A stretch of DNA of 64,000 bases from positions 229,568-293,567 of the forward strand of contig WBMZ01005338.1 in NCBI GenBank assembly GCA_013400975.1, read 5' to 3'. The stretch's first letter is position 1. Each line of letters begins with the position of its first letter. A program made the position numbers and the translations under genes. The DNA comes from Atrichornis clamosus. Taxonomy: Eukaryota; Chordata; Aves; Passeriformes; Menuridae. Below the pieces are notes generated by a model. It saw only the letters and a program-made list of their open reading frames with translations. It was not told the DNA's origin and did not search any database. Of the stretch, positions 24,830-39,000 are shown piece after piece.

Positions 24830-25070
24830 ATTGTGGCACAAGGAGGGACTAAATTTTCATCTCTCAAAGAAATCATGCCTGCTTCCTTTTGAGTTATGCA
24901 AATGTCAGGCCTGGCCGTCCCTGCTTTGATGGAAGAGTCTCTGGAGAGCGGCGGCAGAGAAGCTGCACAACAGCCGGCTGACACCTGGCGCTTCCCGATC
25001 TCCCTCTCATTGCAATGAGGATTTAATACGGCAACAGCTTCTTTAACACCATGACCCACTGCAGCTCTCT
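24830..25070. promoter_or_regulatory. CpG-retaining block, candidate conserved element
   Basis: This stretch keeps several CpGs (gcggcgg-type cluster near 24949, plus others near 24989-25030) in a region where CpG is otherwise rare, and includes ATGCAAAT near 24897 and a TTGCAATG motif near 25010. A 98-codon minus-strand frame covers it (24763-25059) with no recognisable domain. It could be a regulatory element, an unrecognised exon or an old GC-rich insert. Confidence 0.22.
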
Positions 25071-26040
25071 ACAGGTTTCTTCAGCAAATACTAAAGTACT
25101 GAGATTCAAATTTTTATGTGTGAGAAAATAAGAAGGAATGGTTTAAAACTAACATGCAAAACAATATTCCTGCTTATTAGCTTTTAATTATTTCTTCCTT
25201 CAGGCTGTGTTGTGTGCTGTAAAGATGAAAGCTGTGAGACGTTTTCATGCCTTGAACGAAGCTCTGTTTAATATCATATTTTCAGATGCAGAGTATGAAA
25301 AACAGAACAACATTTAAAATGTAAAAGGAAACAAAACCAAGATGTAACAGAAGCGTTCTGGCTTACTTCAGTATATTTAAAGAACCCTACTTTGTACAGT
25401 CTTCTGGAGAACACAAATTTACTCTGAAGTAGTAGATAAATTGAGAAACCATGACTAGAAAGAAAGGGCTGTGAAGGCTAAGAGAATGTTGTAGCATCTC
25501 TTCATGTGCTTTTGGAGGATGCTCGACAGCTGTGAGATGGTGTTTCTTAGCAAGGGATCAAAAGAGCTGATACCAGATTTAGCCAGTGTGATTGACACAG
25601 TAGCTGATGTCAAATTTAAGGTGTTTGAAAACACTGTGATTAAACAAGCATTTGTTTAATAAATTTCCTAGATTAAACAATTACTTTTAACTCTTTATTT
25701 TTTTAACCTTTTAAAAAATTACTATTATTAATGAGAAGTGCTCTCTCTTTCATCTAAGTAGTGTGCAGCATGCATTATTTTCAGAATTTTTCAGAATACT
25801 TAGCTCATCAATTAAAAAAAGTATCCCTTGAAAAACAGTCACTGCCCACAAACAAGTATTTTTAATCAAACTTTGAAAGGAGTCAAGAGTTACTTTCCAC
25901 TAGATTTCCTTAAATCTTTAAAAGTTAAAGGTTACATTTAAAAGAAAACAGCTGTTGAAAAGATAGATAAAGTGCAAGTGTTATTCACTCCACCAGTCTA
26001 TGAACCTTTCTTTAACTTTTAAAGGGATTATAAAAGATTA

Positions 26041-26062
26041 CACACACACACACACACACACA
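26041..26062 (+). repeat. (CA)11 microsatellite
   Basis: Eleven uninterrupted CA units followed by an A-rich tract. Confidence 0.95.
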
Positions 26063-29000
26063 AAAATAATAGAAAAGCAAAAAAACAACAAAAGACTCAA
26101 AGCCCAGCTGCTTGTCAACCTCAAAACCCTCCATTTTCGAAGGTCTTGTCCCCAGTTTCCAAGTTCACGTTACTATCTCTGAAAGGCAGCCTTTGATGCA
26201 GCACAGACTGCAAGAATCTTTATCTGATCTGTAAAGATCAACCCCCTAGAAGGCCTATTCATCTTCCAGCCTTCATTTTTTGTGTATATGTCATATTTTT
26301 ATCTCCTCCTAGCCAGCACAGGATTCTGCCAGCAAATGGCCCAATTAAACTTATATTCAGTAAAATGAAATAAATATTTTTTTTGTGCTTCACACTCTCC
26401 TTTAAGTATTTTATTCGAAAATAATGTTCAACAACTTCTGAATATATTAAGCTATTATAAAATGTGTAAGCTTATAGAGTTAATAGATATCAGAAGCCTC
26501 ACAAACTTTCTAAACCACAAAATCTTAAAATATTATCCAAATATTCAATGCATGAACAGTGCAAAAGCCACAAGGAGTATGTGTAAAAGTGGTTTCAGAT
26601 ATACTTTTCATATATGTATCTGAAATACAAATATTTTTCTTTCATTATGAATTGCATATGAATTGCAGGATGAGGAAGAGATTTTGTAAGACTCAGATAT
26701 TGTCTGAAGTGTCTGAAGTGTCAATGCAAGACTGATACTGTTATTTCACTACAGTTTTAATATAGACTGACAAATCCTAAAGGATTGCATTTTCATCCCA
26801 GTAAGCTGTTACATTCTATATTAAACCAAATTAGAACTATTTTGTTCTGCCTTGATTCTACTGTCTTTGCATGCATGGCATATATTTCCATAGGAATTCC
26901 TGGTAATGAATTATCCAAATACCCATTAATGACCCTATTCATTAATTTCCTATTACCCTGTTGTATAAAATGATCACTCAATTTGTCTCCAGAGAGTGTG
27001 ATTTCAATAAGCAACCGTACACTGGAAGGTCAGTAGTCCCAAAGTGAGCATAGGTGTGCTAATGACAGCAAGACCATAATCCTCATACAAATATATCTGG
27101 TTTTATTTTCTTTGTCTTATTTCCACACTCCCAGTGAGTCATGGGAGGAATTAATAGAGGCTGATTTCTCTTTTACGTATTACTCTTATAAAGAGACTTC
27201 CTATGCGGCCTTTCTCACAAACAGGCACTGACCACAATTATCACCACAAAAGCTGGGTTTGATGAATATCAGGTGAGCCAGTTTGATAAGACAGTCCCAG
27301 CCATAACACAATGTCTTAGACTGAACCAAAGACATGCCTAATTTTGCTGATTTAAACTGTAACCACAACTTTTAATATGTCCTCTTTTGAGCAAATTTGT
27401 TTTCTTTTAAAAATATTGTAATCACTAACACTGAGGCACATAAGTTTCCATGATAATTCATATTTTCCTATGCCAAATAAGAACTCTTTTCCTAAGATTT
27501 GCCGTATTCCATTATGTAAATGCCATAATCTTCAGCAGAAGTGTAACCAGAATTTTAAATATATTTTTAAGATTTTTTTTTTTTTATGGTAAGCAACAGT
27601 AGGTTTTTGGATTTTGCTGATCTGCAGCTTGGTTATATTTTATGTGTTTACACTGTGGAGTCACAGCCTCTCTTTACTCTGACATCTGCTGTGCCACATG
27701 ATGGTAATGTGATCTGTGCTCTGTTAATGAGGATATCTGAAGCATATAAGGTCACAGAAAGACTATGTTTATAATTGGTCACCCACATTCTATGTAGAAT
27801 TTATATGTTACACTCCTCAGATACTCTCTGGGGGCAGTTTCACTTTTGTCATCTAAGGCAGCAGTCAAGTCACATTCATATGGAAAAAGGGTATTCTAGG
27901 GGTCTGCTGACATTGTGACCATTGACTTTGTGACCAAAGCACTCTTCACATAAATTACTGGTCTAAATGTATATATAATTTAAGACAATCAGGAATTAGC
28001 ATAACTTTTCAAAAAGCTAATGTTATTACACTCTGGACAACAGTTCAAAATAACACCTCAAGCTTTGTCTTCCACTTTATAAACAACTAACAGCAACTTA
28101 AAATGTTAAATTTATTTTTTTCTAGTCCAGCTATAGATTACAAAACTCAACTTTAATTAAACACTAAGCAGAAAATTACTTTCCATGGTTTGTGTGCTTG
28201 TCTAATGCATTTCAAGCCATTTCTGCTTTATTCATATGAACAGTAATTCTATTTCAGACTGTCTTAATCAGTTTTTCTATGAAGATGACCTCATATCCAA
28301 AACAAGGCTGTCATGTTGGCTATAAAGAAACCTAATGGAAAAAATTATTGTCACCTTCCACATATTTAGAACACAGGGTTTTAAAGGATTTCTGCATCTG
28401 TTAATAGCTATAGCGAAAATCATTCTTTGTGATTCAAGACCATCTCTATTCTTATTGTTTAATTAAATGAAAGAAGGAAAAATAAGGCTATTTCTCTACA
28501 GAGAACTTTTACTCTTCTCATGATTTTCCAATTCCAAAGTAAATCAAGTCACTGGTCTAAATAAGATCAGAAATCAATGGGAAATCAAATCTGAACTAGA
28601 GCACTTGAGATTATAATATTGCAGGTGAAGTTAATGCGTTCTGACACAACTAATCACATTTATTTTAACAGGGAAAACTGAAATAGGAATGCCCTAAATG
28701 AATACATCCCACATGTGCTTTTGACATCTAAAATGTCACGTGCAATCACCTGTCACTGACAAAACTGTCATGAAAGAAAAGTAAAAAAGGATAAAACCAA
28801 AGGAACAATTGTCACAGTAACACTTCTCCATTACATAAAAGCAGCCCTTCTCTAAAACATAAACTAGAAGTAGCTCTTCTCTTCTATTTCTTCCTTTCTT
28901 TTATTGTGTGTATTTAAACCTTTTGCTAACGCTAGTAAATTAACAAAAAGAGAAGGCAAAAGTGACTTAGTGGCAGTACTTCTAGTTCTAAAAGAGTGCT

Positions 29001-30500
29001 GAAAGAGTCTTTCAAATATATTATACTATATTAGGTCTCTCAGTTAAGTTTTAGAAACAGTCAAACCTACAGTTATTGTCAAACAGTTTTTGTTTCCCTG
29101 CTGAAAATAAATCACAAAAGAGCTGGAGCCATATACACCACTGAAAATCATCACTGGAGAATAAATAACTAAATAACTAAATAAACAAGCTAAACCTCAT
29201 ACATTTAAACTTCTGGAAAAGTGGTATAGCTGGATATCCACTTAGATGAGTACACAGCCTGTAGAAGTTGAAGGGGAGATGATGTCAAGCATTAGTTTGT
29301 AGCTGTCCGAAGACTTACTGGTTCCACCTACGCTTTGTCTCTAATGTTCATAATCCTAACTAGAACTGGCAAGACCATTGGTACTAAATGAAAAGAAACC
29401 TCACATGAGCCGTCAATGGGAAAAATGAACCACAGGTCCAAAGTCATTGCTGGAGGACATCTGAGTACCAGAGAAGAGAACACATCAAATACAACTACAA
29501 TGAAGAATAGAGGGAGCGCAAAATTTTCTTCTGTGACTGGAGCACCGAGTCCAGTCCACAAGGTATGAAATATGATTTGTGTGAAATACCTTACACACTT
29601 AATATGGTGCAGTATGAGCATACAAATCAATTCTGTTCAACTATTATTAAACAGCAACAAGGAATGTAGGAAATGCTCACCAGAAGGTAAAGCAGCAGCA
29701 TTTCCATATATACAGGGAGAGGGAGGGAGGAAGGAGGTTCAGTTCCCAAGCCAGAATATGTTTCTAGGATGTGTGCCATCAGGAGATTTGAGAAGCTGGG
29801 CAATATTATGACATCTTTATACTGCCAAAAATGTTTCAGTAGACAAGGGAGTAAGATAGAGGGAACTGTAGATAAAGGCATGAAGAGAAACTCTTAGAAG
29901 AGAAGAGTAAGACAGTCTGTCAAATGCATCTTGACATCTAGTAGTGAAATCTTACCAGAGTGGTGTACAAAAATAGCAAAAACTCACTTATTTTAAAATA
30001 TGATTTATCCTTCTCATTTGCAGATGTTTAAACCCCTTAGAGCTTATTACATTTTCACTCTAATAATTCATAGGCCTTAAATGTAAGTTGCATTAGTGTT
30101 TTATTTTTAAACAGGCTCAAAGTGAAGGACACACACTGAAACCATTGGACTGAAATTGCCAACTGCTCCAACAAATCTCAAATTGCATAACACCACCAGC
30201 TCACTGCCTGCCTTAGGAAACTCTTTTAAGCTTTACAGCTGAGCTAGTAACTTCACAGGCATGACTAGATGATGTATATTTAGTCATGTCTTGCTACCCT
30301 GTTTTTTCAGGCAGTTTCTAGCAACTCAAGGAGAAATCAGACATAAATTTATTTATAGAAATATCAAAATTAATTCATTTCAAAAAAAACCTGTTCTAAA
30401 ATGTCAAAAAAGTAAATTTCCTCTAACTTAAAAAAAATTAACTTGATGCGTTTCAGCTTGCTTTACAACTCCTTTAATACTTCCTCAGTAAGTATCCTGT
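26063..30500. other. AT-rich noncoding stretch, no gene seen
   Basis: No gene, RNA or mobile element was recognised. Minor items are an imperfect 9-bp TGTCTGAAG tandem near 26701-26722, an ATAAATAACTAA-type tandem at 29161-29185, and unrecognised frames of 100 codons (minus 29328-29630) and 84 codons (minus 29627-29881). Confidence 0.55.
29161..29185 (+). repeat. AAATAACT tandem repeat
   Basis: About three units of an 8-bp AT-rich motif. Confidence 0.75.
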
Positions 30501-30604
30501 TAAAACAAACAAACAAAAATTAAAATAAAAATTAAAAAACCCAAAACAAAACAAAACAAAAACCCCCAAAAACCAAAACCAACAAACAAACAAACACCCC
30601 AACA
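30501..30604 (+). repeat. A/C low-complexity tract
   Basis: About 100 bp of only A, C and a few T, built from AAAC, AAAAC and CCAAA units with C-runs of up to five. It is the longest member of a recurring type of A-tract/C-run sequence in this window. No retrotransposon body is attached on either side. Confidence 0.85.
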
Positions 30605-31674
30605 CTTCAATTTATACATGTTAGAAGATCCATTGAAATCTGACTAATATCCAAATGGGAACAGACACAACGGAAATATACACAAGCAACTGCCTTATTT
30701 TAAAGGGAAAATAACGAAAAAAGAAGAAATCAAGTAAATACGTCCTTGCGAAGTACAAGGAGAAGAAAACATTGATAAAGGCTGGCATCACTTATGCAAG
30801 AAAAACACGAATGAAATCAGTTATCTTTAATCAAATAGGGGATGCATCTGCAGTTGCATTTTATCTCATCATATAATCAAACTGCACAACAAATTTCACA
30901 GAATGCTAAAGTTTCATATGAGTTTAATTACAATATATCAAATTATATCAATTGACTTTCAATACAATTCAATAACACTATAAAATATAAATTGAAAACT
31001 CAAAACAGTGTTTGTTGTATTGTTTTAGTTTAAAATTATAGCTTCTGCTACAATCACGGAAGTGGAGTTCAGCTAGGTAGGAAACACTAAATATAGAGAA
31101 GGGTAGCGAGTTCTGGATTTAGTCACACTTTGTGTGCTGCAAAAGACTTTTAGATGTAATGCTGCTGTAATCCCAAAAGACCATAAAGCTGTCAATTTAA
31201 AACCTTTTCTGAATAGATAGGCAAATATCTCTTTTGGCCACATCACCAGAAGCAGCATTAAGCCCTCTCAGAGTTGGATAGGCGTTTATAGAAAGAAGAG
31301 CAAAATCCAGAATGTCCAGAGATAACAAGAGTGAACAGAGCTCATTATCATCTCTTTCTTTGCAGAAGAGGACTGAAATGTTTTATTTCATTAAGACACA
31401 CACATAACTTAAACTATCATGATAAATTCCCAAGTAGTTAATGATTTATAATAAAATTGAGATAGCACTGAAATCTGCAGCAGCATTTCCAGAAATGGGC
31501 CTATGACCAATGCAACTTTATTAATAATAAAATATAGAGCTTGAATGGTGAAACCAAAGTGTGAATTAAAATTAAAAAAATTAAAAATCAGCATGTTCAC
31601 ATCAGTTCTCAGATGTATAAAACAGAATAATGAATCTGACTTAATACAAGTCTGTTCAAAAATGAATCCACTTC

Positions 31675-31723
31675 ATATATATATGTATACACACACACAT
31701 ATATATACACACACACACACACA
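31675..31723 (+). repeat. Compound (AT)n/(AC)n microsatellite
   Basis: Alternating AT, then AC, then AT, then AC blocks. Such mosaics usually arise by interruption and re-expansion of one dinucleotide repeat. A 69-codon open frame overlapping it reads through the repeat and is not a gene. Confidence 0.95.
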
Positions 31724-31829
31724 TCTATATTTGTTTAAAAGTACAGCTGAATGACAAATACAGCTTTAACAAGGCAAGATAGTGTCTCAACAGCTTTGCA
31801 TGTCAGGGAAAAAATAGAGCAGGTGGTGG

Positions 31830-32230
31830 GCTATAGCTGCTGAATAATCAACCTGATCTCATCAGCAGTCAGGCGTGAGAGCCAAGGAAACACGTTACTG
31901 TTGGCAACAGCAGAAACAAATGATACATTAATACTGCGTGCTATTTTCAGGCAACATTTCCCTAATGGCAGTAATTCCAGTCAAAAGAAATAGTGTTTAA
32001 CTGTGAGTCCTGGAGAAAACCGAGTACAAAGGAAAAGGACCTTTTCCTGGTGAACCTTAACAAGGATTTTTACTTTCCCAGAGAGACAGTGTCAGTCACG
32101 ACAGCAAAGCTGGAAACGCACCACTGCTGCTACGCCTGGCTTTGACCTGGGTACCAGGACACCCAAAGCTCCTTCAATCCTTATCACAGACTGTTAATGA
32201 CAGGCTGCTTCTGAAAGTTCCCAAATGTAT
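31830..32230. promoter_or_regulatory. Candidate conserved noncoding block
   Basis: Moderately GC-rich sequence that keeps CpGs near 31872, 31892, 31938, 32022, 32099, 32117 and 32133, with a short inverted repeat around TGTTGGCAACA near 31900-31910 and TAAT cores. No open frame of note, so a regulatory rather than coding role is the better guess. The evidence is composition only. Confidence 0.18.
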
Positions 32231-34720
32231 TTTAAAGTGTTGCACTCCCAGCATTCTATCTCTGCTGGACAGGTTCAAGTTTTAACTTTCAAGTGTACCA
32301 ATGTCTACTTTTTAAAAACAATTCATGTCCTTTGTTAGTAATTCTTTTTCTATACAGGACTACATGGGATTTACTCTGTTCTTACCCCACAACAGAAAAT
32401 TCCTTCTGATTGTAATATAAAAATGCCTTAAAATTAAAAGTAGATAAAAATGTAGGGTGAGTATGCTGAAAATGGTATATTTTGCATTTCCATGCATTGC
32501 TTTGGTCATGATTTCTTTTCAGAATCTTTTGTCACGTATATGTCATATTGGATAATCTGTCACCTTTTCATTCCAGGCAGCACAGTCCCTTTCTGGGCAT
32601 TCTTGTGATTATAAAGAAAATCCAACCTGGTTAAGGTGTACCATATGTATGCATTATAAGACCTTTAAAATTGAATTATATGTAAAAAAAAAAAATTACT
32701 AATTTTTAACCTAAAACCTCCAGCTTTGAAACTAATGTGTATTTTCATGGCTATAGAAATATTTAATAGCTTCTTACATCCACTGTGAAGTAAATATTGT
32801 TAATTGTATTTAACATATAAAGGAAAGTAAGGCAGAAAGGTGACATAATGTGACCAAAGGCACACAAAACTTTACTGTTAGTTAATATAACACCTATGTC
32901 CATAAGATTTATCCCGTGGGTGAATCCACTGCATTTTCCTTTCAGTGTTTTCCTTCTTCTTTTATGATTATGTACATGACCTATAGCTATTCATAAGAAA
33001 TGTATTTGATTGACTGTCTTAATGAGTAATGTACATATTTGAATCAACATTCAAACTATAATTTCCTACCAATTTTTACAAAGAGAAAAAAATAAAAAAC
33101 AATTAAGATTATTTTTAGTGCTACCCTCATGGGTGACATATTTGAGAACTACTACAAGAGGCTTGGGTTTATGTCTGATGACTTCCACCAAAAGGTGTTT
33201 AATTAGGATGTCTCACACTTTTCTCTGTATGAAAATCTAATTGCCACCTTCTAGCTCAAAGAATACAATCACGAAGCATTACACCATCTCAAAACTGCCT
33301 AAGAATCTTCCTCATGTCACTTTCACATCTGGTGCTGTTTTATTTTATTTTTCAGTCTTGAATGCTTCTTTTCTGTAAAGGTAATATATTGAACCATGCC
33401 AACAAAATTAGCACTCTCCAAAAAGTGTGTTTTCTTTTATTCCAGCTAGAGCTACTTACTGAAAACCATCATCAGAATCAAACTCTAAATAGGAGAAAGA
33501 AAGGAGAAAATGCTAAGACATAATTATTATTAAAAAAAGATAAACTAAACACACATGTCAAGAATGTCACAGGACAAGTAAAGCAAAGTCTGACAGTACC
33601 TTGCCAGACGGGATGTTTGATGCACCTAACTCAGCATGATGCAGTTGAGTGCAGTTGAACCGAGTTGCACTTAAAAACTTTGCCCACAGGAAAGATTTTC
33701 TTCCACAGTCCTGTTAAACTGGCACATTAGAAAGCAGACACTACTTTCAGAAATCAGTCTGAATCTTAATTTAAGATATCTCAACTGATACTTGAGGGAC
33801 TGGCAGATTGCTAAAGGTTTAGAATTTTTTTAGACTCTGCCGGATTTTCCTGTAGCATTTCATGGAATCGTGCTTGAGCCATATTCTTAAGAAATACTGG
33901 AAAACAGGTAAGTTTTGCAGATTCTTCTGGGCCTTCCCTGTTGTATGAAACATTAAGATTTGAGAAGACAGACACTTTGTGCCCTCATTTAGGTCATTGG
34001 CAGCATTGAAATGTTGAACCTCAACTATCTGAGCTGAAAAGTGACTCAATGCTAAAGGAAAAAAGCATCTTGTACACGAAACCAACCTCTAGATTTTGAT
34101 GTGTATACTGCGCCAGTGTAGATTAAAAATGAAGCTTCATCTTCATGTTGCATCACACAACAACTTTGGATTAATCATAGGTCAGTATGATAAATAACAT
34201 AAATGACAGTAAACACATTCACTTGCATATACAACAGAAGCTTCAAGCATATAAACCCCGACCTTAAAGCCTTATTAAATTAAATTACAGATAAATTCAA
34301 TCATACGGTGAATTCTTCACCTGTATCCTGTGGCCAGGTGGTTTTAGCAAAGTTGAACGAAGGGTGTAAGGAATGGTTACAGCACAGCAGCTTGAAGACT
34401 CAGGTGAGAAGTGACAACAGGAGTCCCTTCGTATCACAGCTTTGAGTTCTGGTTTACAAAACCAGACAGCTTGACACTCCTTGTCAGCTCAACAGTTACA
34501 CGGCTCAGTTTTGTTAGGTTAAAGAGGAGATGGAAAATAAGGAATATTAACTTTATTTAATAAATTAAAACTGTAAACTTTCTTTTCAAGAGGTTTTTTG
34601 TGTTTCTATCACTAGTCCCTTGCCAAGTCACACCTCTTGCACAGATCTCACAATACCTTTCTTGAAACCTTAGATCTTGGGCTTATTTTTATCTGTGTAT
34701 CTCATCTTCTTACTACACAG
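32231..34720. other. AT-rich noncoding stretch, no confirmed gene
   Basis: No repeat family was recognised. An exon-like pair on the plus strand at 33856-33907 is described under findings. An 88-codon minus-strand frame (33819-34085) overlaps it and shows no known domain. Confidence 0.5.
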
Positions 34721-34876
34721 GAAAGAAAAAAAAAGAAAAAAGGCACAGAAAAACCTGGAAAAAAACCCCCTCAGATATATAACTCAGATAATACTGTGTG
34801 GGCAAAAAAAATAAAAGAAAACAAACAAGCAAACAAACAAAAACCATCAAAACAAAAATCACAAAGAAAAAAAAAT
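34721..34876 (+). repeat. A-rich low-complexity tract
   Basis: A-runs interrupted by G and C, changing to AAAC and CAAA units toward the right. An 87-codon lysine-rich frame reading across it is an artefact of the composition. Confidence 0.8.
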
Positions 34877-35951
34877 CCAACAAAACTTCTGATTTCTTAA
34901 AACCACAAGCTTACTAAAACATAGGAAAATTTTGAGGGGTGTGACCTTCTACATCAAAAAAAAAAAAAATTGAGCTGGATATATTAGCAGGCACAGGCAG
35001 ATGTGTGGTTATGGCATAGAAGAAGCTACCTGACAATAGAGCAAACACTCTGCCTGGCTTCTGGATTCCCACCCATTCCTTCCTTGTTAACTCAGCTGGG
35101 GGTGGCACCAGCAAAGTCTCTGGTGCTCTGACACAAGCTTTCCATGGCAAAGGTGGCAGCAAACCCCCGAGTGCCCAGAAAAGTAAAAAAGAAGAAAGTG
35201 GCAACTTCTGCCAGCTCCTTTTTTTTTTTTCCTTCGGTAACTAGAATTCAAGAGAAGCTACCTAAATGCAAAGCTGCTGTGGATCTCAATCCATCAAGTA
35301 CGCTGTCATCCAGCAAAAACTAAAGAGGTTGCTCACATAAGTTCTCAGCTCCTGGAAAGATCACAGCTTTGATTAGCAATTTAACTGGAAACAAAGTCAC
35401 TGATTTCTGTGCAGTGCAAAAATACTGCGGAAGGGAGATTTACTTACACACTCTGTGCTGGAGTTTTACAGGTACTGTATGCTCCATAAACTGCAGAACG
35501 TAGCACTGAATTATATTACATATATTCTGCTGAGTTTGTAGAAAACATCCTTATACTGTATTTACATAATAAAGTAAGAAATGCATCATAAAATATATGC
35601 TCATTTACTGAAATGTGTATGTAAAGTACATATAGCTTGCTCCAAGTGCTTCTTCATGTAAAAAATATATAACTAATGAAAAAAACAAAAACAAAACGAA
35701 AAACATTTGCAATATAAATAGTTTGACAGATCATTATTTTGGGCCAAAGCATATAACCCAGACAGATTATGCTTTTTTACAGTAGCATAATAGGGTTTGG
35801 TGTTTGGAGCTTTTTTTAGCTGGTGAACTGTTCATCTGATTAAATACTTTATTAGTTTTCAGCATTTTTAATTCCTGTGCTTTTGGCCTCAAGAAAACAT
35901 AAAGGAAAGAGACAAAAATGGTCAATAAAAGTTTCAAAAGTAAAACTGACA
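34877..35951. other. Noncoding stretch, no gene seen
   Basis: A slightly GC-rich patch at about 35040-35210 is followed by a T-run at 35219-35230. The 96-codon minus frame at 34914-35204 has no recognisable domain. The rest is AT-rich with nothing identifiable. Confidence 0.5.
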
Positions 35952-36006
35952 AATTAAAAAAAAAAAACAAAAAAAAACCCCTCAAACAAACCAACAAAAA
36001 AACCCT
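35952..36006 (+). repeat. A-rich tract with C-runs
   Basis: A-runs of up to about 12 bases broken by C, then CCCC and CCC, ending in CCAACAAAAAAACCC. Another example of the A-tract/C-run pattern. Confidence 0.85.
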
Positions 36007-39000
36007 ACCTTCTCCAAAGTAAAGAAATTTGTAGACTGCTTAAATTGATCCTACTGACTTCAGAGTCCTTCCTACCTTCAAAAGACCATGATATTCTAAG
36101 AGCAATATCTCTTTATTCCCTGAATCACTAGACATTTTTTTTTGTGATTTTCTTGCATAGGTAATTTTGTGTACAGATTTTAGCCTACTATTACCAGATA
36201 GGTTTATCTATAGTTGTGTATAGGGTGATGGAGTATTCCAAGGTGAGCTGACTGCAGTCATTATAGCTGTGGTTGTCAAAATGGTAAAATTGCTTATTCT
36301 AGTTAGAGCAAACTTTTTGACACCTTACTTATGGACAAAATCCCAAACCCAACAGCCTTCTGGATTTAGAATTCCTTTACACTTTGAACAATATAACGGA
36401 TGAGACATTTTATGAGACAGCTGAGAAAATGGGGTTTTAATGTTGAATAAAAATTTCTTCTTAAGGCCCCCCTTGCCTCTTCTATGATTTGCACCAATTT
36501 CCCAGATACAGTTGTGCCTATTTTTTTTTTTTGTCAAGTATGAGCAAAGCTAGTTCAGTAGGTTTTTTTAAGTAGAAGGTAAAGGAAAGAAGAATTTTCC
36601 TCTGATTTTGGGCAATACCTTGAAACGTTTGCAGAAGGTTTCCTAACAGTCAATCCAGAATAGTGAATATTCCAAACAAGGATTTTACTTCACAACATGT
36701 AAATAAAATGAAAATCTTGTTAAACTGAATGTTTTCCAAGGTTGATATAATAGTTTTACAATAATCAAGCTTATTTCAGTGGAAGAACTTCTGGCGAATC
36801 ATCTCATGTATTTCATGTGCAGCCAGAAAGGAATTTGTTTTAGATGGATATTTATGCACTTGGTTTTATATACAAAGAACTATTTATGCTTTCCTTGAGC
36901 AATAACGTTTGCAGTGGGTTAAGAGCTGAATTTTCAATATATACTTAAATCATCAATAGATGTTTCAGTACCACCCTCCCTGTCTTAGCACAAATCTAGT
37001 CAAAAGTCTCAGAAAGAAAACATGCTCCAGTTTGGAAGAGGAGGTTGTGTTTCCTAAAAATACTCAAAATGTTTATTTTTCAAATATGAAGTTTCTAGGT
37101 ATAGGGCATTTGACAATGTCATAAAAATATTGTTCTTCCTTATTTTTGAACAATCATGCTGTCAGATTTGTTTTAAGTAGAATTCACAAGATCGTACCGA
37201 AATCTGCTCAGTCAGTAGTAGCTTATTAAACAGATTTGGGTTTGTTTGGGTTTGTTCTTTTTGTTTGTCGGTTGTTTCCTTTGTTTTGGTCTTTAATTTA
37301 TGGAAATAGCACTGCTCAGATGATACCATGAATACTAAGCAAAGTGTGTTACTGGTGCAAATCCTAGGTAGATTGTGAGGGGGATGAAAGGCAAACCTGA
37401 GAAGCTGCAGCACAAGAAATTAATGCCCTACTTGTACCAGAAATACAGGTAACTTTCAAACATAAGTGGGATTTATGGAATCTAGAGACAGTTTAATTCT
37501 AGTCCAAACATACCCTTTCCCAAAAATCTGCCCTAAGCAGAACCTCCATGATTTTAACCAAGGATGTAAACATTTCTTATTACCTTACAATAGATGAGAT
37601 GAGCCCAGATCCAATGTTCATGGAAACATGAATTTTTCATTTAAGAGCCTGTCCTAGGGAGGTCTGTGGCAGAAGAGATGCCAGAAATGTATCCCCTACA
37701 TAACTACTCTATCTATATAATTATGATCAAAATTAATTGCTCTTCATGATCCTCTTGCAACACTGTCTTCTCTCTTGCCTGAGATAAAGCAGCCCAATTT
37801 ACAGCCAGGAAAGAAAGATCATATTTTCAAATAGCATAATTCTACTGATCTTCTATACAAAATACTGAATTAGTCTTTTAGGGGTAAATCCACATCATTC
37901 AGCAACTTAAAGTAAAAGACAAGGTGCATGGAGATTTCAGTGCCATCTCATTTACACTGCTATTATTCAGTTTTACTCCCTTGTCAACTGTAATTTCATA
38001 TTTTGCATTTAGAACTCTATCATCCCTCAACATACAAGAATTTAATGTCTGTCACAAAGACTCAATAAACCATGTGTTCATGTGTACACAATGCCATTTC
38101 TATCTCAGACAATATATGTATGCTAATATATCTGGATTTGAAAGCTTAACAGCTCTCCAAAGTACCCTGATTCAGCACTTAAACAGCTTTATGAAATCTA
38201 GTATTGCCTTACAAACAAGTAAGTACTTTTATGCATATTAGACATACTCCTTATTAGTGTATGTTAACAAAATCACTCTGTGCTATAAAGAAACCTATTA
38301 TTAGTTACTACAGCACGTGTGCTCAGTCTCATTATCAGCCAGGGGACCCATTTCTGTGCAGGCACCACAGCAGTCACTGCACAACTGGCATGTAGCAACA
38401 CAAAGCAAACTTTTTATGCAGCCAAAGCCTTTGGATACCAGAACAGAATAGGAATCCCTAAAGAATAAGTGTTCAAACACAATATTAGAGCACATCTTGA
38501 AGTGTAGCTTAGTTAATAGCACAGACTGAGCTGAATTGATTTTCTTCAGTTATTTAAATCTCATTATATATGCTCTATTTAATGCCTTCTCCACTTAAAT
38601 TGATATGAAATATAAAACAACCTCTAAATAATTTAGTGTGAAAAAACATACAAGTTAATTAAAAGCTAAAACTTGAAACCCAAACACATTCCCAACATCT
38701 CTTTTTTTAAGGTGTTTTTTTTTTATTCCTGTCTTGAAGCTGCCTTTTTGTTCCTTTGTTTTAGAGAGACAATGAGTTTTCATAAGGCTTTTTTTTTTCT
38801 ACAGTAAAAAGTGCTTACAAAGAGGCCCTTAGGTTTGAGTTGCTTTGATTTTATGCTACCAATAACAGTTTGGGTTTTTTGCAATTCGGTTGAAATTGCA
38901 ATTATATTAATAAAACCTAAATGATGTATTCTTAACCATATAGTAATGCAAGTTTTCAGAACAGAAAATTAAAATAAATCTCATCATGATTATTAATTGC

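Noticed and set aside
31545..31754. 69-codon frame with THTH repeats
   Set aside because: It translates the AT/AC microsatellite.
34637..34900. 87-codon lysine-rich frame
   Set aside because: Produced by an A-rich low-complexity tract.
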